From assembly GCF_001690355.1 (NCBI RefSeq), contig NZ_LZHG01000036.1, forward strand, positions 1-64,000: DNA of 64,000 nt, in the 5' to 3' direction. The notes beneath the pieces were generated by a model, which saw only the letters and a list, made by a program, of their open reading frames with translations, had not been told where the DNA came from and made no database searches. A program made the translations under genes and the position numbers. Every line of letters starts with the position of its first letter. The first letter of the stretch is position 1. Positions 18,349 through 27,867 of this stretch are shown piece by piece. The stretch comes from Gilliamella sp. Choc4-2. GTDB lineage: Bacteria; Pseudomonadota; Gammaproteobacteria; Enterobacterales; Orbaceae.

Positions 18349-19914
18349 TTAAAAATGCATTTTCTCAAATGGAATGTCAAACTGTGAAGGAGCAAACTCA
18401 ATACCTTTTAGTGATTTAATAGCTATAGCTCGGTTGCGTTCATAAGTTAACGGAATATAAACGGCTTGATTATGCAAGGTTTCAAGCACATAACGGTAAA
18501 GATCTTGGCGTTCTTTTTCGTTAGTTGAAATTAATGCTTTACTAATGCTTGCATCAATTTGAGCTTTTTCTTTCAAACCTTGTTGTGCCATATAATCACC
18601 ATATACCGGTAATTTCATGCCAGACATAAAAGATTGTGGGTCATAAGGCATTCCCCAAGAAATATCAAACACCATATCAAAATCCCCCGCTTTTTGGCGA
18701 TCACGATAGCCTTGTTCTTCTTCACCATGAATATTAAGTTTTAAACCAACTTGCTCAAACTCATCTTGCATGTATTGTGCAATGGTTTTTTGAGACGCAG
18801 TATTGCTATCATAATAAAGAGTAATTTCAAATGGTTTGCCTTCTTTTTGGCGGTAAATTTGACCTTTTTGTTTTAGCCAGCCCGCTTTATCAAGCAGCTC
18901 TTCGGCTAATTTAGTATTATATTTGTAAGGTTTTAATCCAATATTTGCATAAGGAATATTAGTAGCCATTAATGTATCAGCTGGTGCTTCACTACTATTA
19001 AATATACCTTCAGAAATATCTTTTTTATTGATGATATGTTCGATTGCTCGGCGCACATTGGTATCGCTTAGTTCTGGTCGAGTAGTATTCATTAATACCA
19101 TACGGCTTGATACCGGTTTTGACATCAACGCTTGAAATTTATTCATTGTTGAAAAGCGTTCAAATGAATCGGCATCTACCATATTTTTACCGTAAATTAA
19201 ATCAATTTCACCTTTTTCAAGTGCCATCAAACGGCTTTGATTGTCAGCAATTACTTTCATGGTAACGGTTTTCAGTTTCGGTTGTTCACCCCAATAGTTA
19301 GGATTAGCGTTAAAAACAGCATACTGATCCTTTTTATGTTCACTTAACACATAAGGACCGGTACCAATATAAGATTTTACGCCATTTTTTGTTTCACCAT
19401 TAATCATTGAATTTGGTGAAATAAAGCGCATTGGTCTGGTTACTGCAATTTCAATCAAAAACGGGTAGTAAGGCTTTGATAGGTTAACTTGAAGCGTATA
19501 ATCATCAATGGCTTTCACTTCTGTAATTAGGCGTACCATTTCAAGCCAAGTATGACGAACTTTATTAGAAAGAACGGCATCCCAATTAAGTTTTGCAGTG
19601 TAAGCATTAAACTTTACACCATCACTAAAACTGACGTCTTTACGTAATTTAAACGTGTAGGTTTTGCCTTGATTGGTGATAGTCCAGCTTTCAGCTAACC
19701 AAGGCGAGAATGTCCCATCCTCGTTATAATGGACTAATGATTCATAAAGCATGTTTTGTGCCCACATTTCGCCAGAATAAAGATGAGGGTTTAAATCCCG
19801 TATGTCGCGGAAGTTAGCAAATGTGATATCATCTTTGGCAAAACAATTAAAACCAAAAATCAATAACAATAAAGTAATTAATAAATTTTTAAAACGGTAA
19901 AAATTAAACAGCAT
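18349..19914 (-). CDS. nikA: Nickel-binding periplasmic protein NikA
   Basis: With the start at 19914 the product is 521 residues (E. coli NikA: 524), with a clean signal peptide ending FGFNCFA. Longer in-frame starts at 19926 and 19986 exist; the longest runs through the Fur-like box and is unlikely. A weak GGAT lies 7 nt before the chosen ATG. Similarity to E. coli NikA is high over the full length: 'LNPHLYSGEMWAQNMLYESL', 'SYIGTGPYVL', 'NPNYWGE', 'IPYANIGLKPYKY', 'SWGMPYDPQSFMSGM', 'AVYIPLTYE'. It captures nickel (probably as a chelate) in the periplasm and hands it to NikBC. Related importers carry other metallophores, so the substrate is likely but not proven. Confidence 0.88.
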   Translation of the reverse strand: MLFNFYRFKNLLITLLLLIFGFNCFAKDDITFANFRDIRDLNPHLYSGEMWAQNMLYESLVHYNEDGTFSPWLAESWTITNQGKTYTFKLRKDVSFSDGVKFNAYTAKLNWDAVLSNKVRHTWLEMVRLITEVKAIDDYTLQVNLSKPYYPFLIEIAVTRPMRFISPNSMINGETKNGVKSYIGTGPYVLSEHKKDQYAVFNANPNYWGEQPKLKTVTMKVIADNQSRLMALEKGEIDLIYGKNMVDADSFERFSTMNKFQALMSKPVSSRMVLMNTTRPELSDTNVRRAIEHIINKKDISEGIFNSSEAPADTLMATNIPYANIGLKPYKYNTKLAEELLDKAGWLKQKGQIYRQKEGKPFEITLYYDSNTASQKTIAQYMQDEFEQVGLKLNIHGEEEQGYRDRQKAGDFDMVFDISWGMPYDPQSFMSGMKLPVYGDYMAQQGLKEKAQIDASISKALISTNEKERQDLYRYVLETLHNQAVYIPLTYERNRAIAIKSLKGIEFAPSQFDIPFEKMHF

Positions 19915-19970
19915 TTGCAAATCCATAAAAACAGTTGTTATAAGGACAAGAATACTAGCATAATCATAAA

Positions 19971-19985
19971 TGATAATAAATATCA
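19971..19985 (-). promoter_or_regulatory. Fur-like box upstream of nikA
   Basis: TGATAATAAATATCA matches the 7-1-7 Fur consensus (TGATAAT-N-ATTATCA) at 13 of 14 positions, and the symmetry continues into flanking AAA/TTT. It sits 57 bp upstream of the chosen nikA ATG. A NikR-type operator was not found nearby. Iron-Fur control of the nik-MATE operon is inferred. The rest of the 304-bp gap between nikA and rhlE shows only AT-rich promoter-like sequence. Confidence 0.6.
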
Positions 19986-20218
19986 TTTCTATTATTGTTG
20001 TAAGAAAAATATTAAAAATCAGTATGTTTTACTTTCACTTAATTCAATTGGGTAAAATATCGCACTGTTTATTAATATTTTACTTATACTCGAATAAAAA
20101 ATTATGAAACAAAATAGATCATCAATTCAATACTGTATTTTTAAATAAACAAACAATTATTATTCAATTGCTTTATAATATAAAAATAACTTTCTTTCGT
20201 TTATTTAGGAATTAATTC

Positions 20219-21514
20219 ATGTCATTTGACTCTCTTGGCTTAAATGCCAAGATTTTAAAAGCAATCCAAGAACAGAACTACACTCAACCCACCCCCATTC
20301 AACAACAAGCTATACCAGTAATCTTATCTGGCAAAGACCTTATGGCTAGCGCACAAACAGGAACAGGTAAAACGGCAGGTTTTGGTTTACCAATACTGCA
20401 AAAACTCGTAGAACAGCAAGCAAAAGAAGCCAATAATTCAAAGCCTAAAAAAGGCAAACGTCCTTTATATGCTTTGATTTTAGCTCCAACTCGTGAGCTC
20501 GCTGCACAAATTGGCCAAAATATTCGTGAGTATAGCCGTTATTTACAGATTAGGTCATTAGTAGTATTTGGTGGGGTGAGTATTAATCCGCAAATGATGA
20601 AATTGCGTGGTGGTGTCGATGTTTTAATTGCAACTCCTGGGCGGCTGCTTGATTTAGTTCAACAAAATGCGGTGGATCTTTCAACCATTAAAATGTTAGT
20701 GTTAGATGAAGCCGATCGCATGTTAGATATGGGATTTATTCATGATATTCGCCGTGTGATTGCCAAACTACCTAATAAGCGACAAAATTTAATGTTTTCG
20801 GCAACTTTTTCGGATGAAATAAAGACATTGGCACAAACGATTCTACAAGCGCCAGAAGTGGTTGCTGTTGCTAAAACTAATAGTACCTCAGAGCAAATTA
20901 CCCAATATGTGCATCGTGTTGATAAGCGTCGTAAACGCGAATTGCTTTCATACTTAATTGGAAAAAATCAGTGGCAACAAGTGTTAATTTTTACGCGTAC
21001 AAAATACGGGGCTAATCATTTAGCTGAGCAATTAACGAAAGATGGTATAAAAGCAGCCGCGATTCATGGCAATAAAAGCCAAGGTGCTCGTACTAAAGCT
21101 TTAGCAGATTTTAAGAGTGGACAAATTAGAGCATTAGTCGCAACCGATATTGCGGCAAGAGGGCTAGATATTGAGCTGCTGCCCTATGTAGTTAATTATG
21201 AGTTGCCACAAGTTGCTGAAGATTATGTACATCGTATAGGGCGAACAGGGAGAGCGCAAAATCAAGGTCAAGCGCTCTCACTTGTGTGCATTGATGAACT
21301 GCCACAATTAAAAGCCATTGAAAAACTAATTAAGAAAACCATTCCAGAAATAACTACGCAAGGTTTTGAAGTGGATCCAAGAATTAAAGCAGAGCCAGTG
21401 AAAAAAACATCATCAAGACAATCCGCTCACAAAAGAAACAACACAAATCAAAATAGTGTGAAACAAACTAATAAACACATGAACTTTAAAAATAAACAAA
21501 GTTATACTCAATAA
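20219..21514 (+). CDS. rhlE: DEAD-box RNA helicase RhlE
   Basis: The product is 431 residues; the ATG follows AGGA by 8 bp. DEAD-box motifs appear in order: Q motif '[13 protein letters not shown]', motif I 'AQTGTGKT' near residues 45-52, 'PTRELAAQ', 'TPGRLLDL', '[12 protein letters not shown]', 'SATFSDE', and '[11 protein letters not shown]'. The basic tail after residue 385 is typical of RhlE. It unwinds short RNA duplexes and takes part in ribosome maturation and RNA turnover. yggL, a ribosome-binding protein gene, follows 17 bp later, so the pair is likely an operon. Confidence 0.93.
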   Translation: MSFDSLGLNAKILKAIQEQNYTQPTPIQQQAIPVILSGKDLMASAQTGTGKTAGFGLPILQKLVEQQAKEANNSKPKKGKRPLYALILAPTRELAAQIGQNIREYSRYLQIRSLVVFGGVSINPQMMKLRGGVDVLIATPGRLLDLVQQNAVDLSTIKMLVLDEADRMLDMGFIHDIRRVIAKLPNKRQNLMFSATFSDEIKTLAQTILQAPEVVAVAKTNSTSEQITQYVHRVDKRRKRELLSYLIGKNQWQQVLIFTRTKYGANHLAEQLTKDGIKAAAIHGNKSQGARTKALADFKSGQIRALVATDIAARGLDIELLPYVVNYELPQVAEDYVHRIGRTGRAQNQGQALSLVCIDELPQLKAIEKLIKKTIPEITTQGFEVDPRIKAEPVKKTSSRQSAHKRNNTNQNSVKQTNKHMNFKNKQSYTQ

Positions 21515-21531
21515 AATAGAAGGAAACTACT

Positions 21532-21867
21532 ATGGTAAATCGCAGCAGACGTTTACGAAAAAAATTACATATTGAAGAGTTTAAAGAATTAGGTTTTACT
21601 GTTAGTTGGTCATTTGACGAAGGCACAACCGAAGAAACTTTAGATAATATTGTTGATCAATTCATTCTTGAAGCTATTCAACCCAATGGCTTAGCTTATG
21701 AAGGAAGTGGTTATTTAAATTGGAAAGGTATAGTATGCACCCAAAAACTAGGTAACTGTACTGAAGAACACCGTGACATTGTCACAAAATGGTTAGAAAG
21801 CCACGGTTTAAAAAATGTTAAAACCAGCTCACTTATAGATATCTGGTGGGATGAATTGGATTTTTGA
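21532..21867 (+). CDS. yggL: YggL-family 50S ribosome-binding protein (DUF469)
   Basis: The product is 111 residues, and nearly every position of 'NRSRRLRKKLHIEEF-ELGF', 'GSGYLNWKGIVC' and 'CTEEHRDIVTKWLE' fits E. coli YggL. An 'aagga' ribosome site lies before the ATG. YggL binds the large ribosomal subunit during assembly. In E. coli it sits beside trmB rather than rhlE, so the pairing here is a local arrangement that joins two ribosome-linked genes. Confidence 0.92.
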   Translation: MVNRSRRLRKKLHIEEFKELGFTVSWSFDEGTTEETLDNIVDQFILEAIQPNGLAYEGSGYLNWKGIVCTQKLGNCTEEHRDIVTKWLESHGLKNVKTSSLIDIWWDELDF

Positions 21868-21893
21868 TGTGTTAACTAATCAATTGAAATAAA

Positions 21894-21921
21894 GCTAGCC
21901 ACTAATGTGGCTAATTTTATT
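21894..21921. terminator. Bidirectional terminator between yggL and ybiT
   Basis: TAGCCAC (21896-21902) and GTGGCTA (21907-21913) form a 7-bp stem with a TAAT loop, followed by ATTTTATT. On the minus strand the hairpin is followed by GCTTTATTTC. It separates two converging genes. Confidence 0.75.
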
Positions 21922-21930
21922 GATGAGAGA

Positions 21931-23523
21931 TTATTCTATTCCTTGGCTACGTAAGTAATCTTCATAATTACCAGTATAGTCAATCACTTTTTCAGCGGTG
22001 ATTTCAATGATACGAGTTGCCAATGAGCTCACAAACTCACGATCGTGTGAAACAAAAAATAGGGTGCCTTGATAAAGCTCTAACGCCATATTAAGTGATT
22101 CAATGGATTCCATATCTAAATGGTTTGTTGGCTCGTCCATAACAATAATGTTAGGGCGCTGCATCATCAATTTACCAAATAACATACGTCCTTTTTCGCC
22201 ACCAGATAAGACTTTAACTTGCTTTTTAATATCGTCTTGTGAAAATAATAATCGCCCTAAAATACTCCGTACCGCTTGCTCGTCATCGGTTGGTTGCTTC
22301 CACTGACTCATCCAGTCAAAGACCGTTAAATCTTCTTCAAACTCGTATTCATGATCTTGGGCATAATAGCCAATATTGGCATTTTCTGACCATTTTATAT
22401 CACCTTGTTCAGGCGTAAGCTCGCCCATTAACGTTTTTATTAATGTGGTTTTACCAATACCGTTTGTCCCTAAAATTGCGACTTTTTCACCCACTTCAAC
22501 CATTAAGTTTAAGTTTTTAAATAAGGGATCACTGTCAAAACTTTTGGTTAGGTTCTCAACGACTAATGCATTACGATAAAGCTTTTTATCTTGCTCGAAA
22601 CGAATAAATGGATTTTGACGGCTTGATGCTTTTACTTCTTCCAATTGGATTTTTTCAATCTGTCTTGCGCGTGATGTGGCTTGTTTTGATTTAGAGGCAT
22701 TTGCGCTAAATCGGCTTACAAAAGATTGTAGTTCACTTATTTGGGCTTTCTTTTTAGCATTATCTGCTAATAAACGCTCTCTGGCTTGCGTTGATGCAGT
22801 CATATAATCGTCGTAATTGCCTGGATAAATTCGAAGTTCGCCATAATCCAAATCTGCCATATGTGTACAGACCATATTCAAAAAATGTCGATCATGCGAA
22901 ATAATAATCATCGTACTTTCGCGTTGATTTAAAGTATCTTCAAGCCAACGGATAGTATCGATATCCAAGTTATTGGTCGGTTCGTCGAGCAATAAAATAT
23001 CGGGATTTGAGAATAAGGCTTGGGCTAAAAGTACACGTAGCTTCCAACCTGGAGCGATTTCACTCATAAATCCATAATGTTGCTCAATTGGAATACCCAC
23101 ACCTAATAATAATTCTCCTGCACGAGCTTCGGCACTATAGCCATCCATTTCGGCGTATTGGGTTTCCAAATCCGCAACTTTAAAGCCATCTTCTTCACTC
23201 ATTTCGGGTAAAGAGTAGATGCGATCACGTTCTTGTTTGATCTGCCATAATTCGGTGTGTCCCATAATTACGGTATCAAGTACGGTAAACTCCTCAAAAG
23301 CAAATTGGTCCTGACGTAACTTACCTAATCGTTCATGCGGATCTAAAGCAACATTGCCTGAAGTTGGCACTAAATCGCCACCAATAATTTTCATAAAAGT
23401 GGATTTGCCGCTACCATTGGCACCAATTAGGCCATAACGGTTGCCATTACCAAATTTAACTGAAATATTCTCAAATAATGGCTTACTGCCAAATTGCATT
23501 GTAATGTTATTTGTACTTAACAC
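21931..23523 (-). CDS. ybiT: ABC-F ATPase YbiT
   Basis: The product is 530 residues, the same length as E. coli YbiT and similar throughout. Two ABC domains are present: Walker A 'GANGSGKST' near residue 35 and 'GTNGIGKTT' near residue 350, with signatures '[14 protein letters not shown]' (degenerate) and 'LSGGEKGRM'. They are joined by the charged linker '[20 protein letters not shown]'. ABC-F proteins bind the ribosomal E site and help stalled or slow translation; there are no membrane segments. It is a single gene between convergent yggL and an intergenic region. Confidence 0.95.
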   Translation of the reverse strand: MLSTNNITMQFGSKPLFENISVKFGNGNRYGLIGANGSGKSTFMKIIGGDLVPTSGNVALDPHERLGKLRQDQFAFEEFTVLDTVIMGHTELWQIKQERDRIYSLPEMSEEDGFKVADLETQYAEMDGYSAEARAGELLLGVGIPIEQHYGFMSEIAPGWKLRVLLAQALFSNPDILLLDEPTNNLDIDTIRWLEDTLNQRESTMIIISHDRHFLNMVCTHMADLDYGELRIYPGNYDDYMTASTQARERLLADNAKKKAQISELQSFVSRFSANASKSKQATSRARQIEKIQLEEVKASSRQNPFIRFEQDKKLYRNALVVENLTKSFDSDPLFKNLNLMVEVGEKVAILGTNGIGKTTLIKTLMGELTPEQGDIKWSENANIGYYAQDHEYEFEEDLTVFDWMSQWKQPTDDEQAVRSILGRLLFSQDDIKKQVKVLSGGEKGRMLFGKLMMQRPNIIVMDEPTNHLDMESIESLNMALELYQGTLFFVSHDREFVSSLATRIIEITAEKVIDYTGNYEDYLRSQGIE

Positions 23524-24303
23524 GAAAATTTACTCTCTTTAACATGCGTTTGCCCAAAAGGTATCAACCTTGAGTGAAGTCGCAAAAAAATATGAATTGG
23601 CGCACATTATGCCATATTTTAAGTTTTTTGAGGATGATTGTTTTACTTAAGGTAAAAAGCAGCGCGTTATTTTCGCTTTGCTATCATTTATTTAAAACAA
23701 TTAATATTTTTAAATAATTATTTAGTTCATTTTATCTTAAAATACGAGTAAACCATTACAGGAGTTTAAAAATCAAGATTATGAAAAGGGGGAATTGTTT
23801 TTTATTGTTTTGATGAAAAAGAAATAGTGTCATCATATAAAGATAAATAATTAGGAAAAAGTATTAAATATTTAAATTATGCTATTGAAGAAGGCTATTA
23901 TTGCTACGAAGACAGGGTATTGTCGAATATTATTTGAATTATATAGATGTTTTCAATTGAAATTGATATTGAAGATAAACAATCAAAAAGAAAAGTAATA
24001 GATAGTGAAATAATAGAAGCATAAAAAATACATTGAGTTATTTAATAAGGTTTACACAAAAGTGGGACTGTGGAGTAAATAAGAAAAATTCAGCTAATTT
24101 TTAAGTTATTAGTATAGAGAAATGAAGAAATAAATATTATTAAAATCGCTAAGTATTAATCTCAGATCTAATTTTAATTATTAATTGCTTCAATAATTTT
24201 ATTGATATTCGTACTAAGATAAGTTTGAGTATATATAAAGTTTACAAGTGTTATATCAATTGATACGATGCAAACTATTTATCATTCTTTATATTAATTA
24301 ACG
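23524..24303. other. 780-bp non-coding stretch with decayed ORF
   Basis: No intact gene is present. From about 23803 to 24024 (+) one frame reads 'YCFDEKEIVSSYKDK', then, after a stop, 'LGKSIKYLNYAIEEGYYCYE', and after two more stops 'MFSIEIDIEDKQSKRKVIDS'. This is the pattern of a small soluble protein gene killed by point changes. The family is not recognised. The sequence from 24030 to 24300 is AT-rich and holds only the probable promoter of the next gene. Confidence 0.4.
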
Positions 24304-25161
24304 ATGTTTTATCTTATCTTTGTGACCATTGTTTGGTCATTCTCGTTTAGTTTTATTGGCGTTTATCTAAGTGGGCAGGTTGATACTTGGTTTGCAGTGG
24401 TTACGCGCGTTTTGTTAGCATTTATTACCTTTTTACCTTTTTTACGCTTTAAACATATTAAGCTTAAAACCACGTTTCTTTTAATGGGCGTTGGGGCTTG
24501 TCAATTGGGGATTATGTACTTTTTTTATTATAATTCCTTCCAATATATTTCAGTACCTGAAGTGCTGTTGTTTACTATTTTTACGCCAATTTATGTCACG
24601 GTTATTTATGATTTGTTACAACGTCACCCGTTAAGGTTTAGTTATCTTTTAACGGCAATAATAGCAGTTATTGGTGCCGCTATCATTCGTTATGATCATA
24701 TTAGCTCAAACTTTATTATTGGCTTTTTATTAATTCAAGGAGCTAATATTGTTTTTGCCTTAGGGCAGGTTGGTTATAAAAGAATTATGGAAATGTACCC
24801 AATGCCCCAACATCAGGCTTTTGCTTGGGTTTACTTTGGGGCGGTAATTGTGGCCACATTAGGGTGGTTACTTTTTGGCGATGTATCAAAATTACCTACA
24901 TCTAATTTACAGTGGGGCATTCTTATTTGGCTTGGGGTGATTGCATCTGGTGTTTGTTATTTTTTATGGAACTATGGCGCAACAAAAGTCGATTCTGGCA
25001 CGTTGGCTATTATGAATAATGTGGTGATTCCAACAGGAATTTTAGTGAATGTGGTGATTTGGCATCAATCGCTCGATTGGCTACGCTTTATATTAGGTAG
25101 TGTAGTTATTGTGTTGGCACTCTTGCTACACTACAAAGTTAAAAACCGCTCATTATATTAA
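24304..25161 (+). CDS. EamA/DMT-family transporter
   Basis: The product is 285 residues with ten hydrophobic segments arranged as two EamA repeats; 'GACQLGIMYFFYYNSFQYIS' sits in the first and 'GVIASGVCYFLWNYGATKVD' in the second. The family exports or imports amino acids and related metabolites. No Shine-Dalgarno sequence precedes the ATG, and no better start was found because the first membrane segment begins at residue 3. The substrate cannot be read from sequence. It converges on an AEC transporter 13 bp away. Confidence 0.85.
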   Translation: MFYLIFVTIVWSFSFSFIGVYLSGQVDTWFAVVTRVLLAFITFLPFLRFKHIKLKTTFLLMGVGACQLGIMYFFYYNSFQYISVPEVLLFTIFTPIYVTVIYDLLQRHPLRFSYLLTAIIAVIGAAIIRYDHISSNFIIGFLLIQGANIVFALGQVGYKRIMEMYPMPQHQAFAWVYFGAVIVATLGWLLFGDVSKLPTSNLQWGILIWLGVIASGVCYFLWNYGATKVDSGTLAIMNNVVIPTGILVNVVIWHQSLDWLRFILGSVVIVLALLLHYKVKNRSLY

Positions 25162-25174
25162 GAATAATAAGTAG

Positions 25175-26128
25175 TTAAGGTAAATGTGTCATAATCGATA
25201 AAATCAATGGCGTTGTGATTGAAGACAGTGCCGTTGATATTAACAAGCTTGAAGCTATAGGACCTTGTAACACTTCAAATTGCCTTGCCATCATATAACA
25301 ATTTATTGCAATTGATACCGAACTGAGTAAGACCAACACTTGTAATTCTAAAGTTGGCAGCCCTAAGAGTTTGCCCATAATATAGGTAACAATCGGTAAT
25401 ACGGCTAATTTTAAAATACAGATAGAAGCAGTAATGAGTAATTTGTCGCGAATTTTATATTCAGAAAGTCCCATACCTAAAACAATGAGCGACAGTGGCG
25501 CTGTCATATCACTGACCATTTTGGCTGATTTATCGATAAAGTTAGGCATAGGTAGACCAATAAAATTCACAGCAATGCCTGTAAAAATACCAATAATTAT
25601 CGGATTTTTAGAGACATTTTTAAATGCTTTAATAAACCCTTTGCCTGAAAATTTACCCATTTGTACAAATTCGATCGAAACTGTCGCTAATGTCCATAAA
25701 ATTAAAGCATTAAAGATAACGATTATTGCCACAATAGGAATGGCTTCATCGCCAAGTAACGTTTTGATAATAGGAATGCCGACAAATACAGTATTAGTAT
25801 AGATTCCTCCCATGGCAAATAGGGTACTTTGCGAACCATTTAATTTCAATAATTTTGAGGCAATCAAACACCCTATTGTAAAAACAATAAAAGATCCACC
25901 AAAAAAAACCAATAATAAGTTTATATCGATTTGTAAGTGTTCAGAAAAATGGCTCATAATCTGAAATAGCATAATCGGAAAGGCAATATAAAAGGTAAAT
26001 TTGGTTAAACTGTCAGTTATTGTTTTTGACCAACGACCAATTTTTACGGCTAAATATCCTAATAGAATTAAGATAAATAAGGGCAAGGTAGATAAAAACT
26101 GTGCCCATAATGTAGTAAGAAATTCCAT
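25175..26128 (-). CDS. AEC-family transporter (auxin efflux carrier fold)
   Basis: The product is 317 residues with about ten membrane segments split into two halves by a polar loop near residues 160-175. 'GGIYTNTVFVGIPIIKTLLG' near residues 106-125 is the AEC signature region. The family carries malate, other carboxylates or amino acids. The gene lies 10 bp downstream of yaaA on the same strand, so the two may be one transcript. A second, diverged AEC gene occurs at 37111. Confidence 0.86.
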   Translation of the reverse strand: MEFLTTLWAQFLSTLPLFILILLGYLAVKIGRWSKTITDSLTKFTFYIAFPIMLFQIMSHFSEHLQIDINLLLVFFGGSFIVFTIGCLIASKLLKLNGSQSTLFAMGGIYTNTVFVGIPIIKTLLGDEAIPIVAIIVIFNALILWTLATVSIEFVQMGKFSGKGFIKAFKNVSKNPIIIGIFTGIAVNFIGLPMPNFIDKSAKMVSDMTAPLSLIVLGMGLSEYKIRDKLLITASICILKLAVLPIVTYIMGKLLGLPTLELQVLVLLSSVSIAINCYMMARQFEVLQGPIASSLLISTALSSITTPLILSIMTHLP

Positions 26129-26138
26129 ATCTGTTATT

Positions 26139-26912
26139 TTACTGGTGATTACGAGTGAAGTACCATTCTAAATCAGTTGAGCGCTTAGAATCAAATTGAT
26201 AGCCTTCAAGATTAAAGCTTTTAATATCCTGATAATTGTCAATGCTGTTTTTTATAATAAAACGACTCATGAGTCCACGTGCTTTTTTAGCATAAAAACT
26301 AATGACTTTATAGGTATCTTTGCTTTGATCTAAAAAGATAGGTTGAATTATAGTTGCATTTAATTGTTTGGGTTTGATCGCTTTGAAATATTCGTTTGAG
26401 GCTAAATTGATTAATGTGCGATGTGATGATTTGGCTAGTTCATTATTAAGATATTCAGTTAATTTATCGCCCCAAAATTGATAAAGATTAGTATTATTAC
26501 CATTTTTTAAGCGGATCCCCATTTCTAACCGATAAGGCTGAATTAGATCAAGTGGTCTTAAAATGCCATAAAGACCAGATAATATTCTTAAATGAGATTG
26601 TGCAAATTTTAGATCTTTATCAGTAAAATCTTCAACATATAATCCTTCATAAACATCGCCTTTAAATGCAAGTATAGCTTGTTTTGAATTTTCAATGTTA
26701 AAATCACTATGCCAATTTTGGAAGCGTTCATAGTTAAGTTTGGCTAAATTTGAACTAATGGACATTAATTGAGTTAAATCAGATACTGTCAACTTTTTAC
26801 AATATTCGATGAGATCTTTAGATGCTTGTATAAATTGTGGTAAAGTATGCTGTGTTGTAATTGGAGGATTTTGGTAATCAAGTGTTTTAGCTGGTGAAAT
26901 AATTGTTAGCAT
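26139..26912 (-). CDS. yaaA: Peroxide stress protein YaaA
   Basis: The product is 257 residues. The start 'MLTIISPAKTLDYQ', the segments 'DFTDKDLKFAQSHLRILSGLYG', 'LRPLDLIQPYRLEMG' and 'NLASNEYFKA', and the end 'SFNLEGYQFD' are those of YaaA (DUF328). In E. coli it limits free iron during hydrogen peroxide stress, and a DNA-binding activity has been described for the family. It is followed by the AEC gene. Confidence 0.94.
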   Translation of the reverse strand: MLTIISPAKTLDYQNPPITTQHTLPQFIQASKDLIEYCKKLTVSDLTQLMSISSNLAKLNYERFQNWHSDFNIENSKQAILAFKGDVYEGLYVEDFTDKDLKFAQSHLRILSGLYGILRPLDLIQPYRLEMGIRLKNGNNTNLYQFWGDKLTEYLNNELAKSSHRTLINLASNEYFKAIKPKQLNATIIQPIFLDQSKDTYKVISFYAKKARGLMSRFIIKNSIDNYQDIKSFNLEGYQFDSKRSTDLEWYFTRNHQ

Positions 26913-26988
26913 AAAAACATAGACCTATTGTAATTTACATCAATAGAGGGTATTTTACACTTAATCTTACAAAATAAGGAATCATAAT

Positions 26989-27216
26989 ATGAATTCAAGT
27001 AAAAAAGATATACATAATATCCACGCTTGGGCAAATCTTCGAGAAACTTCAATAGAAATTGCCGAAGCTATTTTTGAATTAGCCAATTATGACGAAACAT
27101 TAGCTGAACAGATCTGGTCAGAAGGCAACGATGAAGTTTTACCACTAGCCTTTTCCAAAACTAAAGCAGATAAATTATTTTGGGGTGAACAGACTATTGA
27201 GCGTAAGAATATTTAG
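26989..27216 (+). CDS. yccJ: YccJ-like small protein
   Basis: The product is 75 residues, the same length as E. coli YccJ. It shares '[19 protein letters not shown]', '[10 protein letters not shown]', 'GNDEVL' and the closing '[12 protein letters not shown]'. The start follows 'aaggaatcataat'. YccJ is a stationary-phase protein of unknown action, usually beside wrbA; no wrbA is present here. Confidence 0.9.
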   Translation: MNSSKKDIHNIHAWANLRETSIEIAEAIFELANYDETLAEQIWSEGNDEVLPLAFSKTKADKLFWGEQTIERKNI

Positions 27217-27223
27217 CATTTTA

Positions 27224-27278
27224 AGCCCATGCGTTAACAAATTATTGTTTAATTAAGTTAGGCATGGGCTCTATTTTA
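27224..27278 (+). terminator. Terminator-like hairpin behind yccJ
   Basis: AGCCCATGC (27224-27232) pairs perfectly with GCATGGGCT (27262-27270). The loop is itself partly self-complementary (TTAACAA / TTGTTTAA). CTATTTTAT follows, so the U-run is imperfect. Confidence 0.55.
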
Positions 27279-27325
27279 TGAAGTTTAATAATGTATAATA
27301 ATGATTTTTCAAAAAAGGATAAGAA

Positions 27326-27769
27326 ATGAAAAGTATAAAGCTAATTGGTTTTTTGCTAATAGCTTATATGCCATTTTTAGCCTTTGTTGCCCCAGCGGCC
27401 CCTGTTCAAAATGAACGTGATTTACGAGCAGAATGTGGTATTTTTTCTCAAGCAGAAATGCGTGATTGCTTAAAGAAAAAAGTTATAGGTAGTCAGAAAG
27501 CATTGCGCCAAGCAGAAGAAAAAATGGCAAATTCTCTTTCAAATTTGAAAGAAGATCGTAAATATATTCATCAGGTAAAAGTACAACTTACTGCATCAAG
27601 CCGGGATTTTGTGAAGTATCGAGATTCCCAATGTGCATTTGCTTCATCTTTAAGAGGAGGAGGCATAGGTAATACAGCTGAAATAAGTCGATTAGCCTGT
27701 ATTACTGAGCTGAATAATCGACGAGCAGAACAACTACGAAATGCGTTGTCAGATATGTCCTTGAAGTAA
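27326..27769 (+). CDS. LprI-like (DUF1311) secreted protein
   Basis: The product is 147 residues with a signal peptide (cleavage probably after AFVAPAAP). The mature part has the DUF1311/LprI layout: 'CGIFSQAEMRDCLKKK', a coiled helix, 'YRDSQCAFASSL' and 'ACITELNNRRAEQL', with Cys residues that can pair in the periplasm. LprI of Mycobacterium inhibits lysozyme; in proteobacteria the role is mostly unknown. The gene has its own ribosome site (aaaaggataagaa) and stands alone between yccJ and rnz. Confidence 0.82.
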   Translation: MKSIKLIGFLLIAYMPFLAFVAPAAPVQNERDLRAECGIFSQAEMRDCLKKKVIGSQKALRQAEEKMANSLSNLKEDRKYIHQVKVQLTASSRDFVKYRDSQCAFASSLRGGGIGNTAEISRLACITELNNRRAEQLRNALSDMSLK

Positions 27770-27867
27770 AGCTGTCAAAGATCACTTAGAAATTTTACTT
27801 AAAATAGCTTGTTTAATTAGATAGATAAACTAATTTGAAAATATAAAGGTTTATAAAATATATTAGC

